Source: JBBREP01 sp036501845 (GTDB lineage: Bacteria > Actinomycetota > Acidimicrobiia > IMCC26256 > PALSA-610). Taken from it: DNA of 28,156 nucleotides. Positions 15,901-21,436 of the stretch are shown here, piece by piece; position 1 is the first letter of the stretch, and each line of letters starts with the position of its first letter. The stretch lies in NCBI GenBank assembly GCA_036501845.1, contig DASXZO010000042.1:1-28156 (forward strand), in the 5' to 3' direction. Position numbers and translations under genes: made by a program. Below the pieces are notes generated by a model. The model did not search any database, was not told the origin of the DNA, and worked only from the letters and a program-made list of their open reading frames with translations.

Positions 15901-16161
15901 CGGGCACAGCCGGCCGCGGCTCACCGGTGAGTCAGGATCGCCCTCGATCTGCACCACCTTGTCGTCCTTCACGTACACGTTCTGGCCGCAGCCGACCGCG
16001 CAGTACGGACACACCGACTTCACGAGCGTGTCGGCCGTCGCCGTGCGAGGTTCGAGGCGGGCAGTACGCGGGCTCATCACCGCGGCGCCGCGCCCCGTCT
16101 TGTCCACGCCAGCAAGCTGGCGGTACACCGGCCACTGCCCGAGACGGTCACGCAGGCTCAT
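12913..16161 (-). CDS. selenocysteine-containing formate dehydrogenase catalytic (alpha) subunit, TGA read as Sec
   Basis: A 1082-residue molybdenum or tungsten bis-MGD enzyme that interconverts formate and CO2. The reading frame is open from the ATG at 16161 (AGGA ribosome site) to the stop at 12913, except for one TGA at 15597-15595, codon 189. There the context is ENQARI-Sec-HSSTVPSLGTSFGRG, which aligns with the active-site NQARV-Sec-HGPTVASLAPTFGRG region of E. coli FdnG. The [4Fe-4S] ligands are C51, C54, C58 and C86 (CPYCAVGC, then LCPKGS). After the Sec come ECHPVGFQW and HVDPRYTRTSAVAD, both family hallmarks. A low-complexity linker at about 338-379 is inserted before RDETLQDPRCVFQ. 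There is no Tat signal, so the enzyme should be cytoplasmic. Its start overlaps the upstream hemerythrin gene by 14 bp. Confidence 0.93.
15566..15582 (-). promoter_or_regulatory. bacterial SECIS-like hairpin within the formate dehydrogenase gene
   Basis: In the mRNA, 12 nt after the in-frame UGA, the sequence GUCCCC-AGUUU-GGGGAC forms a perfect 6-bp stem with a 5-nt loop. The apical loop starts 18 nt after the UGA and has G as its second base followed by U. This matches the known bacterial rule (loop about 16-37 nt after the UGA, a G among its first two bases) and resembles the E. coli fdhF element with its AGGUCU loop. It would recruit SelB with Sec-tRNA. The function is inferred from geometry and context. 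Confidence 0.75.
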
Positions 16162-16957
16162 GGCTGGTCCTTTCTGATGCCGCGAGCCGTTCGCCGACCA
16201 CGCGCCGCTCGTCGGCCGTCGTCACCTCTTGCAGCGCGAGCAGCACCTGGTCCTCGAAAGCAACGTGGCCGCGCAGCGCATGCTGCAGTTTGTCGGCCAA
16301 CGCGTCCCACTGCTCGGTACCGGGCGGGGTGTCGGCGAGGTCGGCAAGGATGTCGTTGCCCTGTTTCTCCTGCCGTTGCGCGTCGTCGGCGACGTCGTCC
16401 CCGTTCGCGAGCTTGCTGCGCACGAAGGGCCAGAGATGCTGCTCCTCGGCTGCTTCATGACGTTCGAGTCCGATGCGAATGGCTTCGAGGGTCGCGGCGC
16501 GCAGCGCGATTTGATCTTCTGACGCGCCCTTCGCCTTCGTAGGCGTGTACTTCAAGCGGTTGGTGAGCTTGTGGAAGGCGTTATGGTCGCGCGGGAGCAA
16601 CGCAACGACATCTGCATCCGCGTCGTTGGTCTGGCCGAGCGATGGCGGCGTGGGCCAGTCGGCATCACCGGCGTCACGCATTTGAGCGTCGCGACGCACG
16701 CGCTGGTGGATCCAGCGTTGCACCTCGTCGCGATGAGTTGGATTGTGCACCGGGACCGGGTTCGCGAGGTGTTGCGTGCTGGTCTCGACGAAGCCTGGTC
16801 GCCGTGTGTCGTCGGCCACGAGCGTGTCGCTGCCATCGGCAGGCAGGCCCGTGGCGATCATGTAGGCGAGGCCGGGATGGATGCCGAGACGGCGTCCCAC
16901 GTCGTCGTAGCCGACGCCGGCCTCGACAAGCGACAGCACATCACGACGCGTCACCAA
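16148..16957 (-). CDS. hemerythrin-domain protein leading the formate dehydrogenase operon
   Basis: A 269-residue protein. Residues about 1-40 (DVLSLVEAGVGYDDVGRRLG, then IHPGLAYMIATGLP) look like a small helix-turn-helix-like segment. A linker follows, then an HHE four-helix domain from about 115 to 260. Likely iron ligands are H125/H129 in RDHNAFHKL, H167, E171 and H174 in ERHEAAEEQHLWP, and H231 with E235 in HVAFEDQ. It starts at TTG 16957, or at GTG 16954, behind a GAGGAGG site. Its 3' end overlaps the catalytic-subunit start by 14 bp, so the genes are co-transcribed and coupled. The likely role is oxygen or redox sensing, or protection of the oxygen-sensitive Sec/Mo enzyme, which is inference. 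Confidence 0.85.
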   Translation of the reverse strand: MVTRRDVLSLVEAGVGYDDVGRRLGIHPGLAYMIATGLPADGSDTLVADDTRRPGFVETSTQHLANPVPVHNPTHRDEVQRWIHQRVRRDAQMRDAGDADWPTPPSLGQTNDADADVVALLPRDHNAFHKLTNRLKYTPTKAKGASEDQIALRAATLEAIRIGLERHEAAEEQHLWPFVRSKLANGDDVADDAQRQEKQGNDILADLADTPPGTEQWDALADKLQHALRGHVAFEDQVLLALQEVTTADERRVVGERLAASERTSHEPA

Positions 16958-17086
16958 CAGACGGCCTCCTCGAGCCCGAACCTACCCATCCGCCTACCGC
17001 GACAAACGGACTCGCGAAGTCCCAGAAGCGTTCATGAGCATGCGACGCGTTTGTTGCCACCAAGAGCGCGGTACATCACGTGGGCA

Positions 17087-17539
17087 ATGTCGGAACACAC
17101 GATCGTCGTCGGCTACAACCACTCCGGTCCGGCGAAAGCCGCGCTGCGTTGGGCGACCGAGCAGGCGGTGCTCACCTCGGGCGAAGTGCTCGCGGTATAC
17201 GTGGCATCGGCGGTGGCCGATTGGGAACTTGCCGCGGTGCAGTTCGACCCCGACCCGATGCGCCGTGAGCTCGAACGGTGTCTCGAAGGCGCGTGGACCG
17301 AGTGGGTGCGCGCCCGGCACGTGCCGTGCCGAACACGGTTCGTCTACGGGCGACCGGCCGAAGAGCTCATGAAGATCGCGCGCGCCGAACAGGCGCAGCT
17401 CATCGTGATCGGCATGAGCCCCCGCGGCACGCTCACGGAGCTGATTTCCGGCAGCACGATGCACGACCTGCGCAAGCACGCAGTGCGGCCGGTCGTTGCC
17501 GTGCCACACGGTTGGCCGGAGGCGGCCGCCGCATCCTGA
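17087..17539 (+). CDS. universal stress protein (UspA family)
   Basis: A 150-residue single-domain Usp protein. It opens with the strand TIVVGYNHSGPAKAALRWA (residues 5-23), typical of the family, and ends with the nucleotide-loop region IVIGMSPRGTLTEL plus ISGSTMHDLRKHAVRPVVAV (about 106-139), which resembles the ATP-binding G..G..GST pattern. It probably binds ATP and acts in stress or energy-state responses. The ATG has no strong ribosome site; the message may have a very short leader. It is divergent from the formate dehydrogenase operon and 27 bp upstream of the alcohol dehydrogenase gene, a grouping seen with anaerobic or hypoxic metabolism genes in actinobacteria. Confidence 0.88.
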   Translation: MSEHTIVVGYNHSGPAKAALRWATEQAVLTSGEVLAVYVASAVADWELAAVQFDPDPMRRELERCLEGAWTEWVRARHVPCRTRFVYGRPAEELMKIARAEQAQLIVIGMSPRGTLTELISGSTMHDLRKHAVRPVVAVPHGWPEAAAAS

Positions 17540-17552
17540 GCCGGTCGACCAT

Positions 17553-17558
17553 TACGGT
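17553..17558 (+). promoter_or_regulatory. possible -10 box (TACGGT) of a leaderless alcohol dehydrogenase message
   Basis: TACGGT fits the TANNNT actinobacterial -10 and ends 8 bp before the ATG at 17567, which has no ribosome site. No clear -35 is visible. Co-transcription from the upstream stress-protein gene is an alternative. Confidence 0.3.
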
Positions 17559-17566
17559 CGGTTGCC

Positions 17567-18646
17567 ATGAAGGCAGCCATGCTCGAGACCGTGCCAGGCG
17601 AACTCGTCATCGACGACGTGCAATTCGCCAACCCGGGGCCGCGCGAGGTGCTGGTGCGCACCGTCGCCGCGGGCTTGTGCCACTCCGACCTCCACTTCAT
17701 GGAAGGTCTGTATCCGAGTGCGGTGCCGACGGTGCTCGGACACGAGTCGGCCGGAGTGGTCGAAGCCGTTGGCAACGAGGTGCGCTACGTGGCGCCCGGC
17801 GACCATGTGATCACCTGCGTCAGCGGATTCTGCGGTGCGTGTAGCTACTGCCTGTCGGGCCGGCCGAATTTGTGCACGAAGCAGGCGATCCTTCCCGACC
17901 CGACCACACCCAGGATCACACGGCGCGGCGAGCGCGTGTTCCAATTCATGGATCTGTCGAGCTTCGCGGAACAGCTCCTCGTGCACGAGAACTATCTCGT
18001 GAAGGTCCGTCCCGAGATGCCGCTCGACAAGGCCGCGCTGCTCGGCTGTGGTGTCACCACAGGTGTGGGTGCCGTCATCAACACCGCGAAGGTGCGTCCC
18101 GGCGAAACCGTCGCCGTGATCGGCTGTGGCGGTATCGGCCTCAATGCGATCCAGGCCGCCGCGATCGTGGGCGCGGCGCGCGTGATCGCGGTCGACCGGT
18201 TGGCGTCGAAGCTCGATCTGGCGCGCACCTTTGGTGCCACCGATGTGGTCAACGCGTCCGAAGGTGATGCGGTGCTCGCGGTGCATGAGCTGTCAGGGGG
18301 CGGCGTCGACCATGCCTTCGAGGCGATCGGGCTGTCGGCCACGGCGCAGCAAGCGTTCGCGATGTTGCGCAATGGCGGTACCGCGACGGTGATCGGCATG
18401 GTGCCGCTCGGTCAGAAGGTGGAGATCGACGGCTTCCAGTTCCTCATGGAAAAACGCATCCAGGGCTCGAACATGGGCTCGAACCGCTTCCGCGTCGACA
18501 TGCCGCTCTACGTCGACTGGTATCTCGACGGCAAGCTCAAGCTCGACGAGCTCGTGAGCGCGGTGATGCCGCTCGAGCGAATCAATGAAGGATTCGCGGC
18601 GTTGAAGGGCGGCGAAGTCGCCCGCCAGCTCATCCTTTTCGACTGA
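17567..18646 (+). CDS. zinc-dependent alcohol dehydrogenase (MDR family)
   Basis: A 359-residue medium-chain dehydrogenase oxidising an alcohol with NAD. The catalytic zinc ligands are C38 (GLCHSD), H59/E60 (GHESAG) and C161. The structural zinc site is the four-cysteine lobe C89, C92, C95 and C103 (FCGACSYCLSGRPNLC). The Rossmann motif VIGCGGIGLNAIQ begins at 185, and D210 at the end of the second strand (VIAVD) indicates NAD rather than NADP. The length and the long insertion after the lobe (ILPDPTTPRITRRG) fit the class III/benzyl-alcohol/mycothiol-dependent branch, but the substrate is not resolved. It convergently overlaps the remnant gene at 18630 by 17 bp. Confidence 0.92.
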   Translation: MKAAMLETVPGELVIDDVQFANPGPREVLVRTVAAGLCHSDLHFMEGLYPSAVPTVLGHESAGVVEAVGNEVRYVAPGDHVITCVSGFCGACSYCLSGRPNLCTKQAILPDPTTPRITRRGERVFQFMDLSSFAEQLLVHENYLVKVRPEMPLDKAALLGCGVTTGVGAVINTAKVRPGETVAVIGCGGIGLNAIQAAAIVGAARVIAVDRLASKLDLARTFGATDVVNASEGDAVLAVHELSGGGVDHAFEAIGLSATAQQAFAMLRNGGTATVIGMVPLGQKVEIDGFQFLMEKRIQGSNMGSNRFRVDMPLYVDWYLDGKLKLDELVSAVMPLERINEGFAALKGGEVARQLILFD

Positions 18647-19357
18647 CCGTTACGAACGGAGCGCCTCGACGAACGCTCCGATCGAATTCATCGACATCTT
18701 CGCTGTCGATGAAAGCGTTGGAAGCAGTCCGCATCTTGTTCGCCGCTGCGGCGGGATTTCTCATGATCCATTGGTCGCCCACGTCGGCAACGAGCGCCCC
18801 GATGCCATAAGGCGCCGTTCGCAGGGCGTCGGCGAGCGTGTCCGGTTGCCCGGTGCGGAGTATGAGTCCGGATGTGCGGAGCAGTTGTGCGGCGGCACCA
18901 ATTGCTCCGTGCGACATGCCTGACTCGCGTGCGACGGATCGAAGGGTGGGCGGGTCGTCGGGCTCGAGGAGTAGCGCCGCTGCACGAGGTGGAGTTCGCT
19001 TCGCCGGTCGAGCCAGCTCCATGTCTCGTCGGCGTGTGTGCCGTTGCGCCGGTCCAGATATCGCTTCGCGTCGCTTGCAAGTTGATTCGCTACGAGGAGA
19101 TGCGCCCCGTGAGGCGACCTCCTCACCAGACCCTTCGCGTCCTGTAGCGAAACAGTCGTCCGGACGACAACCTCTGCGTTCCACTGATGTCGTCCGACGG
19201 TCACCATGACGGAGCCTGGTTCGTGCGCACGTACCGCCAGCCGGTGGCTCTGCACCGTGAGCGCTGCGAGCTCCTCGACCGCGGACTCGCGATTGTCAGC
19301 CGCCATGCTGCGAAGTGCGGGCATCGATCCTCGAGTGTCCAGCCGTCCGGTAGTCAC
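18630..19357 (-). pseudogene. broken actinobacterial HTH-domain gene (frameshifted and truncated)
   Basis: Two overlapping minus-strand frames together look like one damaged gene. The upstream part (from GTG 19357, or internal ATGs at about 19324 and 19306) encodes HQWNAEVVVRTTVSL, then HLLVANQLASDAKRYL and WSWLDRRSELHLV. The reading then has to shift near 18985-19000 to continue as AALLLEPDDPPTLRSV and ARESGMSHGAIGAAAQLLR, a winged-helix-like segment. This order (the WLDRRG.L motif followed by an HTH) matches a roughly 330-residue actinobacterial family of unknown function that I recall. The C-terminal half of that family is missing here and the frame ends inside the alcohol dehydrogenase gene. 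A sequencing error could explain the shift but not the truncation. Confidence 0.5.
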
Positions 19358-19416
19358 CGCGCGCCGGACAAGATCGATCCCGTTCGGTGTCCGGTAGCCA
19401 CCGGACGCCGGACAAG
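19345..19416. repeat. two 28-bp near-identical direct repeats, each with inverted ends
   Basis: Copies at 19345-19372 and 19389-19416 agree at 25 of 28 positions. Each begins GTCCGGTAG and ends GCCGGACAAG, so each is itself an imperfect inverted repeat (GTCCGG...CCGGAC). The spacing is 44 bp start to start. They lie at the 5' end of the broken gene and could be paired regulator sites or remnants of a small palindromic repeat. Confidence 0.6.
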
Positions 19417-19454
19417 TAGCGCGCGATCCGGCCCGCGCCGCACATCTGTCCTGG

Positions 19455-19949
19455 TCAGGACGGGCCCTGGGTCCGGAAGGGCGGCCACGGCGCGCTGACG
19501 AGGTAGCGCTCGAGCATCGCCTGGGTCACGTCGCCATGACCCGACAGCTCCAAGTCGGTGAAAGCGGCGATCGTCTGCTCGTGGGCCACGAGCGCTGCGA
19601 GCGCGGGGTGCTCAGGATCGGTGGCCAGCTCGCGGGCGCGCACGAAATCGGTGAGGAAGCCGGGCAGCGCGTCGTGCAGCGACTTCACGAACGTGTCCCA
19701 ATCGAGCGCTCCGCCTGCCAGCAGCGCGCTGCCCTTGGCCCGCTCGGCATCCTGATCGACCGATGCGAGCAGCGCCGGGTCGACGAGGGGCTCGAGCATC
19801 GCGGCGGTGCGTTGTTCGATCTGCTGCAGCAGCTCCACCTTCTCGCGACGTTGGCCTTCGAGCTGCGACGCGAACGCGCCGAACAGCGCGTCGCCGAGGA
19901 GCTCCCCGCAATAGGCCTGCAGGATCAGCGTGTCGTACTCGTCGGCCAT
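19455..19949 (-). CDS. unassigned 164-residue all-helical protein
   Basis: The start is the ATG at 19949, preceded by GGGAG at a good distance; a GTG seven codons upstream is less likely. The product opens DEYDTLILQAYCGELLGDAL and is predicted to be helical throughout. It carries acidic positions spaced as in ferritin-like bundles (GELLGDALF, then REKVELLQQIEQRT) and a later HEQTIAAFTDLEL. This could mean a ferritin-like or rubrerythrin-like fold, but the metal ligands are not convincingly paired, so no function is assigned. There is no signal peptide or membrane helix. It is divergent from the FMN reductase gene with a 65-bp gap. Confidence 0.75.
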   Translation of the reverse strand: MADEYDTLILQAYCGELLGDALFGAFASQLEGQRREKVELLQQIEQRTAAMLEPLVDPALLASVDQDAERAKGSALLAGGALDWDTFVKSLHDALPGFLTDFVRARELATDPEHPALAALVAHEQTIAAFTDLELSGHGDVTQAMLERYLVSAPWPPFRTQGPS

Positions 19950-20014
19950 TGTTCGCTCCCGGCTGTGCACAAGGTTGGAGACGCCATTCTGTCACCGGTG
20001 GTGGCACGCACGGA

Positions 20015-20614
20015 ATGGGCGCCGCCACTTGTGTGTTCGAAGCGCGCGTGGCTGAACGGGTGCGCGTGCTGTTGATCTCGGGAAGTGTGCGGGCGCGCTC
20101 CACGAACAGTGCGGTGTTGCGCACTGCCGCGGCGCTCGCAACCGCGGCCGGCATCGACGCCGTCCGCTACGAAGGCTTGGCCGCGTTGCCTGCGTTCGAT
20201 CCGGACGCCGACGTGGCACCGCGGCCGGCACCGGTGCGCGAGCTGCTGGATCGGATCCACCGCGCCGACGCGATTGTGTTCTCCACGCCCGAGTATGCGG
20301 GCGCGCTCCCGGGAGCGTTCAAGAACCTGCTCGACTGGCTCATCGGTGACAACGACCCTCGGTCCGTCTATAACAAGCCGGTGGCGTGGATCAACGCTTC
20401 ACCGCGCGGCGCGGCGCTGGCGCACGACTCGCTGCGCGCGGTGCTCGGCTACGCGCATGCCGACATCGTGCAGGCGGTGTGCGTGAACATCCCGGTCACT
20501 CCGGGATCCGTCGACCTCGACGGGCTGATCGACGACCCGGCGATTCGTGACGCGATCGAAGCCGCGCTCCACGCGCTCGCTGCGCACGTGACCGCGCCAC
20601 ACTCCAACCAGTAA
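20015..20614 (+). CDS. NADPH-dependent FMN reductase family protein
   Basis: A 199-residue flavodoxin-like protein that would reduce FMN or quinones with NAD(P)H. The phosphate-binding loop ISGSVRARSTNSAVL (about 21-35) and the flavin-ring motif FSTPEYAGALPGAFKNLLDW (around residues 90-110) are diagnostic, followed by KPVAWINASPRG. The start at ATG 20015 is chosen because it is the first ATG in a sensible position; GTG 20048 would trim 11 residues and bring the N-terminus closer to that of homologues. No strong ribosome site is visible for either. It is separated by 6 bp from the end of the convergent GNAT gene. Confidence 0.88.
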   Translation: MGAATCVFEARVAERVRVLLISGSVRARSTNSAVLRTAAALATAAGIDAVRYEGLAALPAFDPDADVAPRPAPVRELLDRIHRADAIVFSTPEYAGALPGAFKNLLDWLIGDNDPRSVYNKPVAWINASPRGAALAHDSLRAVLGYAHADIVQAVCVNIPVTPGSVDLDGLIDDPAIRDAIEAALHALAAHVTAPHSNQ

Positions 20615-20620
20615 GCGCCT

Positions 20621-21246
20621 TCAGCAGACGCCGGCGAGTGGCACGATCACGCGGTAGGCACCGTCACGCCACCGCACCGACGCGTCCGGGGCGATGTCGT
20701 GCACGAGCCCGAGCGCGGCGCGGTTGTCGGGGAGGATCATCGCCGTGAGTGCGCGGTAGTTGCGGCCGGCGGCGATGCACGCGAGCCGGCGCACGAGCTG
20801 CCGCCCGATGCCGTGACGCTGCCAGTCGTCCTCGATCGCCACTGCCATCTCGGCTCTTCGGCGCCGCATTTGCTGTGGTAACGAGCGACGCCGACGATCT
20901 CCTCGTTGCGGATCGCCACCAGCGCCTCGCGGCAGGAATGGTTGACGTTCACGAAGTGCTCGACGTCACGCGCCGACAGGCGGTTGACCGGACCGAAGAA
21001 CCTGAGGCGACGCGATTCGGGAGACATGCGCGCCAGCAGCCGGGTCAGCCGGTCGCCGTCGGCGGGTTCGATGGGCCGCACCGCGAAGGCCGCGGTGCCG
21101 CTGACGATCGCGCTGTACGCGAGCCGTCTGCCGGAGCGCGTGTCGGCGCGCCGTGCGAGCGACGCCTGGCGGTGTGCCTCAGCGCGCGCCACGAACGAGG
21201 CGCGCCGTTGTTCGACCACGGGTTGTGCGATGACTGGATGCAACAC
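20621..21246 (-). pseudogene. GNAT acetyltransferase with a single-base frameshift
   Basis: The N-terminal part, from GTG 21246 (GGGAGAA ribosome site), encodes VRPIEPADGDRLTRLLARMS, ESRRLRFFGPVNRLSARDVE, then EALVAIRNEEIVGVARYHS. The acetyl-CoA-binding half is in another frame: AEMAVAIEDDWQRHGIGRQL and LPDNRAALGLVHDIA. The two join naturally as GAEEP-EMAVAIEDDW if one base is restored near 20850-20856 (CCGAG read as CCGGAG on the minus strand), so one G appears lost. The intact protein would be about 208 residues: a short helical leader of about 40 residues, then a GNAT domain with the motif A loop QRHGIG. This is either a true frameshift or a sequencing error. Confidence 0.72.
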
Positions 21247-21405
21247 TGAACTGACTTCTCCCAATGCCCGCGGCGAGCTATCGCTGCGACCTTCCCACTG
21301 CCATGCAGTTGTGTGCGGGGGTACGTGAGCGCGCGGGGAGTGGTTCAGGAAATGTGTCGGACGGCACATCGCCGCGCGGCGCGCGTCGACGGTCCGTGTC
21401 GCGAA

Positions 21406-21420
21406 CCAACGAGTTGTTGG
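21406..21420 (-). terminator. weak hairpin after the export operon
   Basis: CCAAC-GAGTT-GTTGG, a 5-bp stem with a 5-nt loop, lies 17 bp beyond the stop of the last export gene. It is short and has no U-tract, so it is only a candidate. The rest of the 190-bp gap to 21246 shows nothing else definite. Confidence 0.25.
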
Positions 21421-21436
21421 CGAGGGTTGGCGGGCG

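Noticed and set aside
14116..15930. Long plus-strand open frame (about 600 codons) opposite the formate dehydrogenase gene
   Set aside because: It is an antisense shadow caused by high GC; the product is Arg/His/Ala-rich with no domain, and the minus strand encodes a clear enzyme.
10814..17086. tRNA-Sec or sel genes near the formate dehydrogenase operon
   Set aside because: I looked for them, but every sizeable stretch is accounted for by other genes and no tRNA-like fold of about 90 nt was recognised; they must lie elsewhere if the Sec call is right.
19345..19416. CRISPR-like repeat pair
   Set aside because: There are only two imperfect copies, with a 16-bp spacer and no cas genes.
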